From: Nocardia africana NBRC 100379
Lineage (GTDB): Bacteria > Actinomycetota > Actinomycetes > Mycobacteriales > Mycobacteriaceae
Length of the DNA stretch: 64,000 bases
Reading direction: 5' to 3'
Assembly (NCBI RefSeq): GCF_001612635.1
Contig: NZ_BDAV01000005.1
Coordinates: 1-64,000, forward strand
In this document: positions 55,570 through 64,000 of the stretch, piece by piece
Layout: the number at the start of each line of letters is the position of its first letter
Numbering within the stretch: the stretch's first letter is position 1
Translations under genes and position numbers: made by a program
The notes under the pieces: generated by a model
What the model was told of the DNA's origin: nothing
What the model saw: the letters and a program-made list of their open reading frames with translations, nothing else
Databases searched by the model: none

Positions 55570-56331
55570 TCAGCTCGTACTCGCGTGCATCTCCCAGATC
55601 AGCACCTCGCTCGGCGCCACGGCCGTGATGCGTTGCCCGCCGGTGCCCGTGGTGCGTACCGCGTCACCGGCGGACAGGGTGGTCTGCTCGTCGGCCGGGC
55701 CCTCGAAGACGGCGGTTCCGCGGGCGAGGAAGATGTGGCCGAACGGCGCCTCCGGCACCAGCACCGAACGGCCCGGGTCCAGCCGTGCGACATGGAATGC
55801 CGCGTAGCGATTGCCGAGGGTGATCGCCGTCTCGGCGCGATGGCGAGGCATTCCGGATGCGACGGTGACCAACTCGTTGCGCGACAGGCCGGCCTCGACG
55901 TCGGCGTCCTGATAGCTCGGCGCGCGGCCGGCCTCGTCCGGCGGTATCCACATCTGCACCACGTGCAGATTCGCGCGCTCGCCGTACACCGCGCCGTTGC
56001 GCTCGGAATGCAGGATTCCGGTTCCCGCGCTCATGCGCTGGGCCAGGCCCGGCCGGATCAGCCCGGAATGACCTTCCGAATCCTGGTGCACCACAGTGCC
56101 TTCCAGCACCCAGGTGACGATCTCGGTATTCAGATGCTGATGCGTGTCGAAACCCGCACCGGCCTCGACGACATCCTCGTTGTGCACCAGCAACATTCCG
56201 TGTGCGTTGGCGGCGAGATCGAAATTTCCGGTCGCGGGAAACGACTGGCGGGAATCGAGCCATTCGTTCCGCCAGCCGTATCGCTGGTCGGACCGTACGA
56301 TCCGCACCGCCTCCACTGCCGTCGGCGCCAT
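55570..56331 (-). CDS. Pirin family protein (YhhW-like quercetin dioxygenase-type cupin)
   Basis: 253-aa bicupin. Metal-site motifs in the first cupin are GAGFDTHQHLNTEIVTWVLEG, with His-x-His and Glu, and the later SERNGAVYGE segment. The start ATG 56331 has GGAGG 9 nt upstream. Pirin-type enzymes can act as quercetinases or redox-sensitive regulators; which applies is unknown. It converges with the tautomerase-YHS gene with a 15-bp gap and diverges from the DUF5753 regulator. Confidence 0.88.
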   Translation of the reverse strand: MAPTAVEAVRIVRSDQRYGWRNEWLDSRQSFPATGNFDLAANAHGMLLVHNEDVVEAGAGFDTHQHLNTEIVTWVLEGTVVHQDSEGHSGLIRPGLAQRMSAGTGILHSERNGAVYGERANLHVVQMWIPPDEAGRAPSYQDADVEAGLSRNELVTVASGMPRHRAETAITLGNRYAAFHVARLDPGRSVLVPEAPFGHIFLARGTAVFEGPADEQTTLSAGDAVRTTGTGGQRITAVAPSEVLIWEMHASTS

Positions 56332-56509
56332 GGCGATCGACCTCCGTTCCACCTGTGTTCTCCTGCTGCAATCCCCGGGCAATCGTGGATATTCCCGGGT
56401 GGGAACGACCGCGCCGGGACCTGCGGCGCGGGCGGTATGCTCGCCCGACCGTTCCCGAATCCGTGGAACGCGCTCGAGCGTCCCGAATCTCACAAGGAGT
56501 GCGCGCGCG

Positions 56510-57373
56510 ATGGCAGGTAAACGCACGGTGCTGACGGTTCAGCTGCGGCGGTTGGCCGCACTGCTGTCGGAGATGCGTGAGCAGGCGGGGATCAGCAAAG
56601 AGGTGGTCAGCGCTCGCACCGGCATCAACGTCACCACGCTCTACCGGATCGAAACCGCGCAGGCGCGCCCGCAGCGGCGCACCCTCACCGCGATGCTCGA
56701 CCTGTACGGCATCGGCGAACCGCAACGCTCCGACGCGGTGCAGTTGCTCATGGAAGCGCAGAAACCGGGCATGTCGCGCCCGTTCGAGGCCGCCGTCTCG
56801 GAGGTCTACGCCGCCTACATCAACTTCGAGACCGAGGCGCTGTCGGCGCGACTGTTCCAGACCTCGTTCATCCCCGGCCTGCTGCAGACCGAGCGCTATG
56901 CGTGGGCGGTCCTGGACACCGCGATGCCCAAGGTCGAGACGTCGGTGATCGAACAGCGCCTGCGGGCCCGGGTGGAGCGCTCGAAGGTGCTGACCCGCGA
57001 CGGGAATCCGCTGGAGTTGTGGGTGGTCCTCGACGAGGCCGCCATCCGGCGGGTGGTCGGCGGGCCCGAGGTGATGCGCGAACAGTTGCTGCGGCTCACC
57101 GAGGACACCGACAAGCGCAATGTCATCCTGCAGGTGCTGCCGTTCGGCGCGGGTGCGCACCCGGCGATGGTCGGCTCCTTCGTCGTGCTCGACTTCCCCG
57201 ATCCGGCCGACCCCGAACTGGTCTACGTCGAAGGGATCGCCGGCGACGATATCGTGGAGGGCCACAACGAGATTCGCCGATTCGGCGTGATGTTCGACCA
57301 GCTGCGCGCGATGGCACTGAGCCCGCGTGATTCCGCGGAGATGATCAACGAGATCGCCGAGGGCCTGCGCTGA
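56510..57373 (+). CDS. Helix-turn-helix protein with DUF5753 (Scr1/SLBP family)
   Basis: 287-aa regulator. The XRE-type helix-turn-helix (about 10-70) has REQAGISKEVVSARTGINV and TTLYRIETAQARPQRRT. The remainder is DUF5753 with FQTSFIPGLLQTERYA, LELWVVLDEAAIRRVVGG and VLPFGAGAHPAMVGSFVVLDF. Such proteins normally sit beside a small DUF397 gene; none is seen here. AAGGAG lies 10 nt before ATG 56510. The family influences development and secondary metabolism in Streptomyces. Confidence 0.85.
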   Translation: MAGKRTVLTVQLRRLAALLSEMREQAGISKEVVSARTGINVTTLYRIETAQARPQRRTLTAMLDLYGIGEPQRSDAVQLLMEAQKPGMSRPFEAAVSEVYAAYINFETEALSARLFQTSFIPGLLQTERYAWAVLDTAMPKVETSVIEQRLRARVERSKVLTRDGNPLELWVVLDEAAIRRVVGGPEVMREQLLRLTEDTDKRNVILQVLPFGAGAHPAMVGSFVVLDFPDPADPELVYVEGIAGDDIVEGHNEIRRFGVMFDQLRAMALSPRDSAEMINEIAEGLR

Positions 57374-57394
57374 GCGACGCCGGCCCGGCCCCGC

Positions 57395-58216
57395 TCACTG
57401 CCGGCTGGCACGCCGGAATCCGACCGCCGCCGGCACCGCGAACAGGACCATCGCACCGACCGACCATCCCACCGTCGCCCACAGCGGCCCGCGGGCCGAT
57501 TCGCCGAGCGCCAGCGCGCTCATCGAGTCGATCGCCGTGGACAGCGGCTGATGGGCCACGATCGGCTGCGCCCATTCGGGGTAGGCGGGAAGCGGGACGA
57601 ATCCGGTACTGAAGAACATCAGTAGCGAGGATCCGAGCGAAATGGCCTCTACCACGAACGTTTTCGCCGAATACACCGCCACCGCCGTCACCATGGTGGC
57701 GAATCCGATTCCGTAGAGCAGCGGCACCCCGAGCACCGCGAGTGCGGCGGCGGGACGGTGGAACCGGAAACCGAGCGCCATACCCACCGCGAAGAGCACC
57801 ACCGTGCAGAGCACGATCCGGGCGACCTCGGCGAGCAGCCGCGACAGCAACCCCGAGGCGCGGTGGACCGGCAGCGCCCAGAAGCGGCCCAGCAGGCCCG
57901 CATCGCGTTCGCGGCCCAGCGTCACCGCCCCGGCCAGCGATCCCGACATCACCGACACCACGGTCACCATCGGCACCGAACCGTAGAGCGCGTCGACGCC
58001 GGAGAACGAAGAGATCTGCCGGCCGAGCACCGTATTCAGCATTATCAGCAGCAGCGCCGGGAAGACCAGGATCTGTGCCGTGGTGAGCGGATCGCGGCGC
58101 CAGCGCCGCAACAGCCGGCCGGTCTGCACCAGGGTCTGTGGCAGCAGATACCGCCAGCGCTCGGTATCCACCTGCACGGTCGCCAATTCGCGCACCGCCG
58201 TGTCCGCCCCGGTCAT
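57395..58216 (-). CDS. ABC-2 type transporter permease (second of a pair)
   Basis: 273-aa permease with six TM segments in the ABC-2 pattern. TTAQILVFPALLLIMLNTVLG, a GRERDAGLLGRFWALPVHRASGLLSRLLAEV (in part) coupling segment and SLLMFFSTGFVPLPAYPEWAQPI, which holds the family's FxP motif, are typical of DrrB-like drug exporters. Its start overlaps the first permease by 4 nt. No ATP-binding subunit is adjacent. Confidence 0.85.
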   Translation of the reverse strand: MTGADTAVRELATVQVDTERWRYLLPQTLVQTGRLLRRWRRDPLTTAQILVFPALLLIMLNTVLGRQISSFSGVDALYGSVPMVTVVSVMSGSLAGAVTLGRERDAGLLGRFWALPVHRASGLLSRLLAEVARIVLCTVVLFAVGMALGFRFHRPAAALAVLGVPLLYGIGFATMVTAVAVYSAKTFVVEAISLGSSLLMFFSTGFVPLPAYPEWAQPIVAHQPLSTAIDSMSALALGESARGPLWATVGWSVGAMVLFAVPAAVGFRRASRQ

Positions 58217-59046
58217 CGCTGCCTCCGTACCGCCAGCACCACCGACCCGACGCCGAAGACCAGCAGCCCGGCCACCGTCCACATCACACCCGGCCCGATC
58301 GTCGACCGGTCCACCGCCGTGGCGAAACCCGGCTTGTCACCCGCGAGCGCTCGCATCGCGTCGACGAACTGCGACACCGGCTGATTCCGCGCGAAACCCT
58401 GAATCCACGGCGGGAATTGCGAGGCCGGCGCGAACCCGGTGGACACCATGCCGAGAATCAATTGCGGCAGCATCAGCACCTGGGTGGTGGCCTCCGGCGA
58501 CTTCGACAGCGCCCCCAGCAGATCACCGAACAGTCCCAGCATCACCCCGACCGACACCGAGAACAAGAGGAAACCCAGTGTCTCCCAGTTACTTCCGCCG
58601 AACCGAAAACCGATCACGTGCGCGGCCAGCAGCGCCGCCGCCAACGCGATGACGACGCGGTATCCGGTGGGGGCGGTGCGGGCCATCAACGGTGCGATCG
58701 AGGGAATGGGCATGGTCGCCAGCCGGGCATCGAGACCGTCGCGGGCATCGACCGCCGCACGCAGCGCGGCCGCGGACGCGCAGAACGACACCGCCTGCAT
58801 GACGATCATCGGCATCAGGAACTGGGCGTAACTGCTCGCCCCGTGCCCGGCGAAAGTCATCACCCGATTCAGCGGTACGTAGAAACCCAGGGTGAACACC
58901 GTCGGCGCCAGCACCGCCGTCAACACCTCGCCGTTGCGCAGCGAGGGCCGGATCTGGCGCCGGGTGAGCACCCAGCACGGCAGCCACCAGCCGCGCAGCA
59001 CGGCATGCGCGCTCCGCCGCGGCATCGCCTGGATACGCACGGTCAT
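58213..59046 (-). CDS. ABC-2 type transporter permease (first of a pair)
   Basis: 277-aa permease of the same family. TAVLAPTVFTLGFYVPLNRVM, the RDGLDARLATMPIPSIAPLMARTA (in part) coupling helix and GMVSTGFAPASQFPPWIQGF are its landmarks. ATG 59046 has GGAG 7 nt upstream. The two permeases probably form a heterodimer for lipid or drug export and need an unlinked ATPase. It diverges from the nitrobindin-like gene. Confidence 0.85.
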   Translation of the reverse strand: MTVRIQAMPRRSAHAVLRGWWLPCWVLTRRQIRPSLRNGEVLTAVLAPTVFTLGFYVPLNRVMTFAGHGASSYAQFLMPMIVMQAVSFCASAAALRAAVDARDGLDARLATMPIPSIAPLMARTAPTGYRVVIALAAALLAAHVIGFRFGGSNWETLGFLLFSVSVGVMLGLFGDLLGALSKSPEATTQVLMLPQLILGMVSTGFAPASQFPPWIQGFARNQPVSQFVDAMRALAGDKPGFATAVDRSTIGPGVMWTVAGLLVFGVGSVVLAVRRQR

Positions 59047-59238
59047 CGCCAGCTCCGTTCGCACGCGGTCGGCATCGGTCCATCACACCAGACACCGGAC
59101 CGCCGCGGCGTGATCTCGGCGCGAGCGGGGCCCGATTCGCGATGTATGTCGTGGCCTACCCCGTCTCGTCCCGGACGAACCGGACTCGGCCGCGTGGTCG
59201 TCCCACCCTCGGCGCCGCGGGGAACTATGCTGTGCGCC

Positions 59239-59745
59239 GTGCTCGAACCCCAACCCGCCGTCGCGCCCCATCCGGATATCGCCCATCTGGCTCCGCTGCT
59301 GGGCACCTGGCGGGGCTCCGGTCACGGGGAGTATCCGACCATCGAGCCGTTCGACTATCACGAGGAAATCCGGTTCGGCCACGTCGGCCGCCCGTTCCTC
59401 ACCTATCGGCAACGCACCCGCCACGCCGGCGACGGCCGCTCGCTGCACGCCGAAACCGGCTACCTGCGCGCGACCGGCGCGGACCGGGTGGAACTGATCC
59501 TCGCCCACCCCACCGGTATCACCGAGATCTGCGAAGGGCGGATCACAATCGCCGAGGACGGGCTGCGGCTCGAACTCGATTCCACGCATATCGGCACCTC
59601 CACGACGGCGAAATCGGTCACCGCGCTGGGCCGGTCGATCCATCTGTCCGGCGACACGATCGACTACACGCTGCGAATGGCGGCCGTCGGGCAACCGACG
59701 CAACACCATCTGTCGGCCAGCTTGCGCCGATCTGAACAGAATTAG
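59239..59745 (+). CDS. Nitrobindin-like heme beta-barrel protein (DUF1794)
   Basis: 168-aa THAP4/nitrobindin-type barrel. The signature LLGTWRGSGHGEYPTIEPF (19 residues) and HVGRPFLTYRQRT are diagnostic, and the C-terminal His in PTQHHLSASL is placed like the heme ligand of Rv2717c. It should bind ferric heme and may isomerise peroxynitrite. TATGCT at 59226-59231 lies 7 nt before GTG 59239, so a leaderless start is preferred over ATG 59227, which lies inside that box. Confidence 0.85.
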   Translation: MLEPQPAVAPHPDIAHLAPLLGTWRGSGHGEYPTIEPFDYHEEIRFGHVGRPFLTYRQRTRHAGDGRSLHAETGYLRATGADRVELILAHPTGITEICEGRITIAEDGLRLELDSTHIGTSTTAKSVTALGRSIHLSGDTIDYTLRMAAVGQPTQHHLSASLRRSEQN

Positions 59746-59912
59746 AAATTGACAGTCTAACCGGGCTTTTCATGGCCTTTTCCGCTGCGCGTTCCGGCAC
59801 AGGGGGTTGTCGGCGCGCGGTTCGCCGGTTTACGGTTTTCGGGGTCGGCTAACAGTCGGCGAACCGATGGTTCGATGCCAGTGGCTCTCACTCACCGACA
59901 AGGGAGAAGACC

Positions 59913-60068
59913 ATGAAGCGTTCGACGCTCACGCTGATCACCGCGGGGATGATCCTCGCCGGGACCGGGGCCGTGGAGATTCTGGGAGACGGTTCGGCCG
60001 GGGCGTCACCCCCGACCGAGCACGCGACCTCGGCCACCGTCGGTGGAACGGAGGTGCAGGGACAATAA
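59913..60068 (+). CDS. 51-aa predicted secreted peptide
   Basis: A short gene with AGGGAGAAG 5 nt before ATG 59913 and stop TAA at 60066-60068. It begins MKRSTLTLITAGMILAG, a basic N-region and hydrophobic core, with possible cleavage after SAGAS near residue 32, leaving a small Thr/Glu-rich tail with no Cys. A 12-bp hairpin terminator follows at 60099-60130. Its own ribosome site and terminator argue for a real gene. No family is recognised. Confidence 0.55.
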   Translation: MKRSTLTLITAGMILAGTGAVEILGDGSAGASPPTEHATSATVGGTEVQGQ

Positions 60069-60098
60069 ACGCCACCCGAACTACACAGCTTTCACCCC

Positions 60099-60130
60099 CG
60101 TGACCGGACGCCACCGAGCGTCCGGTCACG
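60099..60130. terminator. 12-bp hairpin terminator after the 51-aa peptide gene
   Basis: CGTGACCGGACG (60099-60110), an 8-nt loop and CGTCCGGTCACG (60119-60130) form a perfect 12-bp stem between the peptide gene and the convergent PBP gene. Confidence 0.7.
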
Positions 60131-60184
60131 TGCATTCGGGGGGCTCGCCGCAATCTCGGTCCGCCGGGCGGGCCCACGGGCGGC

Positions 60185-61990
60185 TCAGGCACTGCCCGGT
60201 GGGAGAGCTGCCAGCATATCCCTGGTCACCGCGACCGCATTGTCGGAACTCCCGCCGCGTACCAGCAGCGTCGCCCATGCGAGATCGCCGCGAAATCCGA
60301 TGAACCACGAATGCGATCCGCCGTCGACCTCCGCCTCACCGGTCTTGCCGAACACCTCCCCCTGGTCGGCGATCCGCTCGGCCGTACCCCCGGTGACCAC
60401 CTTGCGCATCATCGCCTGCAGACCCTCCACCACCTGCGGCGACAGGCTCGGCCGGTCACCGTGCACGGCCGTCTCGTGCCCGGAGATCAGATACGGTGTC
60501 GGCGCCGACCCGTGCGCGACCGTCGCCGCCACCAGCGCCATGCCGAACGGGCTGACCACCACCTTGCCCTGACCGATCCCGTCCTCGGTGCGGACCACCT
60601 CGTCGTCGGCCCGTGGTACCGAACCCGACACGGTCGGCAACCCGGCGACGGTGTAGTCCGGGCCCACCCCCATCCGCGCGGCGGCGTCGGTCAGCGCCGC
60701 ACCGGGCAGTTCGCTGGCCAATTTCGCGAAGGCCGTATTGCAGGACCGCTCGTACGCCGTCGACATCGGCACATCACCGAGGGAGAACAGGTCGTAGTTC
60801 GGAATTGTCCGCTCCCCCACCACGATCCGGCTCGGACACGGCACGACGGTATCCGGGTTCGCGATGTCCGCGGTCATCGCGGCGGCGGCGGTGACGGTTT
60901 TGAAGGTGGAGCCGGGCGGATACAGCCCGGTCGTCGCGACCGGCCCGTCGGTGTCGGCGGCCTCGTTCTGCGCCACCGCGAGGATGGCTCCGGTGGAAGG
61001 CTGGATCACCACCATCATGGTCTGCTCGCGACGCGGGTCCACGGCCCGCTGCGCGGCGTTCTGCACGGTGCGATCGATACTGAGCGAGAACGACGGAGCC
61101 GGTTGCGGCGCAACCTCTTTCAGCACATCGGTATCGACGCCGTCGGCGTTGACGGTGACCACACTCCAGCCCGCCTTGCCGTCGACCTCGTCGATGACGG
61201 TCTTGCGGATCTGCGTCATCAGGTCGGGCGCGAAATGCCTGTCGGTGGGCAGGAGGTCCCCCTGCCGGTCGGTGGTCACCCCGGGCAGGCCCAGCAACTG
61301 TCCGCTGACCTGGTCGAATTCCCAATCGCTGAGCCCCAGGACGAGAGCAGGACCGTGTTGTTTCCGGGCGGCGGCCAGGATCGCGTCGGTGGTCAGGGTG
61401 TCGTCGAACTGTTTCAGCGCGGCCGACAGCGCGCCGGCCACATAGCCCGGATCCGGGGCGTCGGACACCGTGAACGAAATCCTGTGCACCACACCCGGAA
61501 CCAGGACGTCGCTGCCGGACCGTTCATTGACCCGCGCCCGCGGAGCCGGGGTGGTGCGCAGGTGCAGGCTCTGGGTGTCGCCCAGTTTCGGATGGATGTC
61601 GGAGGCACTCCAGCGCACCTTCCACTGCCCGCCGCTGCGGCCCATCTGCAACTGCCCGGAGTAGCTCCAGACGCGGTCCTTCGGCAGGGTCCACTCGTAG
61701 GTGTAGTCGACGGTGGCGGTGTCGCCGGTGACGCGCGCGGATCCGGTATGCGCGGTCAGGTGCTGTGCCTGCAGGTTCTGCCACGCCGAAGCCAATGCGG
61801 CCGAGGCCTTCTCCGGCTGGGTGGTCAGATCGGCGGCGTGCGCCGCGTCCTGGCGGGCGAAGGCGGACAGGAAGGAGTCGGCCGCGGCGACCGGCCCCTG
61901 CGGTCCGGACGAACACGCGCTCGCCGTCACCACCACGGCGGCGGCCGCACTCAGCACCAGCGCGCGCGGCGCACATCTCGACTTCGACAT
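60185..61990 (-). CDS. Penicillin-binding lipoprotein with MecA-type N-terminal domain (Rv2864c-like)
   Basis: 601-aa class B penicillin-binding protein. A lipobox TASAC with Cys26 ends the signal peptide. An NTF2-like MecA_N domain (about 35-150) precedes a dimerisation domain and the transpeptidase domain: STFK near residue 360, SCN and KTG (FGKTGEAEVDG) near residue 548. It cross-links peptidoglycan outside the membrane and is a beta-lactam target. It is the positional counterpart of M. tuberculosis Rv2864c. ATG 61990 gives the best signal peptide. Confidence 0.92.
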   Translation of the reverse strand: MSKSRCAPRALVLSAAAAVVVTASACSSGPQGPVAAADSFLSAFARQDAAHAADLTTQPEKASAALASAWQNLQAQHLTAHTGSARVTGDTATVDYTYEWTLPKDRVWSYSGQLQMGRSGGQWKVRWSASDIHPKLGDTQSLHLRTTPAPRARVNERSGSDVLVPGVVHRISFTVSDAPDPGYVAGALSAALKQFDDTLTTDAILAAARKQHGPALVLGLSDWEFDQVSGQLLGLPGVTTDRQGDLLPTDRHFAPDLMTQIRKTVIDEVDGKAGWSVVTVNADGVDTDVLKEVAPQPAPSFSLSIDRTVQNAAQRAVDPRREQTMMVVIQPSTGAILAVAQNEAADTDGPVATTGLYPPGSTFKTVTAAAAMTADIANPDTVVPCPSRIVVGERTIPNYDLFSLGDVPMSTAYERSCNTAFAKLASELPGAALTDAAARMGVGPDYTVAGLPTVSGSVPRADDEVVRTEDGIGQGKVVVSPFGMALVAATVAHGSAPTPYLISGHETAVHGDRPSLSPQVVEGLQAMMRKVVTGGTAERIADQGEVFGKTGEAEVDGGSHSWFIGFRGDLAWATLLVRGGSSDNAVAVTRDMLAALPPGSA

Positions 61991-62071
61991 CGCCACCGAT
62001 GGTAGCCAGCAGGTCGCTGGTAAACGTTGCGACACACTGGCTTTGCCCGGTGGGCACCGGAATCCGGGTGC

Positions 62072-63013
62072 TCAGTCCACGAGGATCGTCGCGAATGTCG
62101 CGACCTGATGGAAGCCGACCTTGGCGTAGGCGCGGCGGGCGACCTCGTTGTAGGAGTTCACGTACAGGCTCGCGGTGCGACCCGCCGCGACCACCGCATC
62201 GGCGACCGCGGCCGTCCCGGCGGTGCCCAGGCCCCGGCCGCGCCACTGTGGATGGACCCACACGCCCTGGATCTGACCGGTCCGCCGCGACATCGCCCCG
62301 ACCTCGGCCTTGTAGACGACCTGACCGTCCTCGAAGCGCGCCCACGCGCGACCGGCTTCGATGAGGCTCGCCACCCGGCGCCGGTATCCGCGCCCACCGT
62401 CGCCGGCCCGCGGATCGACGCCGATCTCCTCGGTGAACATCGCGACCGCGGCGACCAGATACCGTTCCAGCTCGTCGCGCCGCACGCGGCGCACCTTCGG
62501 ATCGGGTACGGCGTGGGCGCGGCCGTCGAGAGCCAGCAGCGGCTGATCGGAGCGGATCTCGCGCGGCGGACCCCACCGCTGTTCCAGCATCTCCCACAGC
62601 GGCAGCGCCAATTCCTGGCGGCCCACCACCGAGGAGCACAGCCGCGGCCAGCGTGCCGCGCGGTCGGCGAAGGCGCGCATATCGTCGGTCGTCCCGCGCA
62701 GCGGCACCAGATTGGCGCCGGAGAAGCACAGCGAATCCGCCGGGGTGCCCCGCGTCCACAGTTCCCCGCCGCCGCGGTTGTCCAGACCGTATTCCTGCAG
62801 GCGCGCGGCAACCATGCACCCGGCCACCGGATCGGTGTCCAGCACTTCCAGCACCTGTGCCAGATCGCGATCCGCGAGCTGACGAGCACCGGAAATCCGT
62901 GACCGGCGCGACGGTTCCAGCACACTCCGCACGCTCCCAGCCTGCCATGAACGACGCCTGCGTGCGGGGGCTTTGCTCGGCTCCAAGGGCAGAATGCGCC
63001 CGGCGCGGGACAC
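62072..63013 (-). CDS. GNAT family N-acetyltransferase (Rv2867c-like)
   Basis: 313-aa protein. The N-terminal half (DTDPVAGCMVAARL, then GGELWTRG) is conserved in mycobacterial Rv2867c. The C-terminal GNAT domain has IQGVWVHPQWRGRGLGTAGTA for acetyl-CoA and SLYVNSYNEVARRAYAKVGF. GTG 63013 with GAGGGAG 5 nt upstream is preferred; GTG 62932 is an alternative. It lies 26 bp after ispG and probably shares its transcript. Substrate unknown. Confidence 0.82.
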   Translation of the reverse strand: MSRAGRILPLEPSKAPARRRRSWQAGSVRSVLEPSRRSRISGARQLADRDLAQVLEVLDTDPVAGCMVAARLQEYGLDNRGGGELWTRGTPADSLCFSGANLVPLRGTTDDMRAFADRAARWPRLCSSVVGRQELALPLWEMLEQRWGPPREIRSDQPLLALDGRAHAVPDPKVRRVRRDELERYLVAAVAMFTEEIGVDPRAGDGGRGYRRRVASLIEAGRAWARFEDGQVVYKAEVGAMSRRTGQIQGVWVHPQWRGRGLGTAGTAAVADAVVAAGRTASLYVNSYNEVARRAYAKVGFHQVATFATILVD

Positions 63014-63039
63014 GCCCACTCCCTCTTCGCGTCCGGCGG

Positions 63040-64000
63040 TCAGCCGACGGTCACGACGGGCTCGCCGGTCTCGGCGTCGGTACCCATCTCGTCGGCGATG
63101 CGCATGGCCTCTTCGATCAGCGTCTCCACGATCTGATGTTCGGGCACGGTCTTGATGACCTCGCCCTTCACGAAGATCTGGCCCTTGCCGTTGCCGGAGG
63201 CGACACCCAGATCGGCCTCGCGTGCCTCACCCGGCCCGTTGACCACACAGCCCATGACCGCCACCCGCAGCGGCACCTCCAGGCCCTCCAGACCCGCGGT
63301 GACCTCGTTGGCGAGGGTGTAGACGTCGACCTGCGCACGTCCGCAGGACGGGCAGGACACGATCTCGAGTTTGCGCGGACGCAGATTCAGCGACTGCAGG
63401 ATCTGCCCGCCGACCTTGACCTCCTCGGCGGGCGGCGCGGACAGCGAGACCCGGATGGTGTCGCCGATGCCCTCGCTGAGCAGGGCGCCGAAGGCCACCG
63501 CCGATTTGATCGTGCCCTGGAAGGCCGGTCCGGCCTCGGTGACGCCCAGATGCAGCGGATAGTCGCACTGTGCGGCCAGCTGCCGGTAGGCCTCGACCAT
63601 GACCACCGGATCGTTGTGCTTGACCGAGATCTTGATATCGCCGAAGCCGTGTTCCTCGAACAGGCTCGCCTCCCACAGCGCCGACTCCACCAGCGCCTCG
63701 GGGGTGGCCTTGCCGTACTTCTCGAGCATGCGCTTGTCCAGGGAGCCCGCGTTCACGCCGATCCGGATCGGGATCCCGGCCGCACCCGCGGCCTTGGCGA
63801 CCTCCTTGACCCGGCCGTCGAACTCCTTGATGTTGCCCGGATTGACGCGCACGGCGGCACAGCCGGCATCGATCGCGGCGAAGATGTAGCGCGGCTGGAA
63901 GTGGATGTCCGCGATCACCGGGATCTGCGACTTCTTCGCGATCATCGGCAGCGCGTCGGCATCCTCCTGCCGCGGGCAGGCCACGCGCACGATGTCACAG
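63040..64000 (-). CDS. ispG: 4-hydroxy-3-methylbut-2-enyl diphosphate synthase (IspG/GcpE), 3' part
   Basis: The last 319 codons of IspG; the 5' end lies beyond the window. It makes HMBPP in the MEP isoprenoid pathway. The TIM-barrel part has [27 protein letters not shown] and [16 protein letters not shown]. The iron-sulfur domain has [11 protein letters not shown] and [17 protein letters not shown], supplying the three Cys of the 4Fe-4S cluster. It corresponds to Rv2868c. It is followed by the GNAT gene at 63013. Confidence 0.97.
   Translation of the reverse strand, partial: CDIVRVACPRQEDADALPMIAKKSQIPVIADIHFQPRYIFAAIDAGCAAVRVNPGNIKEFDGRVKEVAKAAGAAGIPIRIGVNAGSLDKRMLEKYGKATPEALVESALWEASLFEEHGFGDIKISVKHNDPVVMVEAYRQLAAQCDYPLHLGVTEAGPAFQGTIKSAVAFGALLSEGIGDTIRVSLSAPPAEEVKVGGQILQSLNLRPRKLEIVSCPSCGRAQVDVYTLANEVTAGLEGLEVPLRVAVMGCVVNGPGEAREADLGVASGNGKGQIFVKGEVIKTVPEHQIVETLIEEAMRIADEMGTDAETGEPVVTVG

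Noticed and set aside
1..64000. CRISPR arrays, insertion sequences, tRNA or rRNA genes
   Set aside because: No spaced direct repeats, transposase motifs, terminal inverted repeats with target duplication, or tRNA-like cloverleaf sequences were noticed on reading; a tool scan would be needed to exclude tRNAs formally.

Overview
This 64-kb window is high-GC actinobacterial chromosome, most likely Nocardia or a close relative in the Mycobacteriales. The order of housekeeping genes matches, from memory, the Mycobacterium tuberculosis segment Rv2788 to Rv2868c: a sirR/mntR-type regulator, truB, pptT, a metallophosphoesterase, dinF, nrnA, rbfA, infB, ylxR, nusA, rimP, the Rv2843/Rv2844 pair, proS, efpA, cysG, cobB, cobO, a ChlI/ChlD chelatase, a GNAT gene, mqo, an alpha/beta hydrolase, map, a PBP lipoprotein, a second GNAT gene and ispG. 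I see no tRNA, rRNA, insertion sequence, prophage or CRISPR array.

Region 1 (68-829) is a MntR/SirR-type regulator. Region 2 (914-11025) is an accessory catabolic island. It has two divergent clusters. One holds a tartrate/D-malate dehydrogenase and a semialdehyde dehydrogenase facing a class III aminotransferase and a DUF3830 protein. The other holds an amidase and a 2-hydroxyacid dehydrogenase facing two Asp/Glu-racemase-like enzymes and a FadR-type GntR regulator. Both divergent promoter regions carry the identical 15-mer TTGTCAACAATCCGA, whose core is a FadR/GntR-like palindrome, so the island is probably one regulon controlled by the GntR protein at 10348-11025. A small secreted toxin-like gene with an overlapping partner (5546-6182) lies between the clusters.

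Region 3 (11034-23000) is information processing: truB-pptT, then the translation operon rimP-nusA-ylxR-infB-ylxP-rbfA-nrnA-dinF on the minus strand. Region 4 (23320-39968) mixes envelope and stress genes: a Tat lipoprotein with a ferritin-like partner, Ig-like and LGFP secreted proteins, proS, yaaA, a 668-aa membrane-anchored solute-binding-like protein, an ankyrin protein, EfpA-type efflux, CysG, a PPOX oxidoreductase, a secreted hydrolase, a DoxX-like membrane protein and a phosphotransferase pair behind a KstR-like site.

Region 5 (40062-52025) is rich in cobalamin genes (cobE, cobB, cobO, ChlI/ChlD chelatase, cobQ), which join cysG at 31791-33050, interrupted by purN-like, EI24, GNAT, mqo and hydrolase genes. 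Region 6 (52057-64000) has map, a DUF4254 gene behind tandem palindromes, a TetR-controlled peroxiredoxin plus tautomerase-YHS operon, pirin, a DUF5753 regulator, two ABC-2 permeases without an ATPase, a nitrobindin-like protein, a 51-aa secreted peptide, a penicillin-binding lipoprotein, a GNAT gene and the 3' part of ispG. Several genes appear leaderless, with a TAnnnT box 6-9 nt before a GTG or ATG start.
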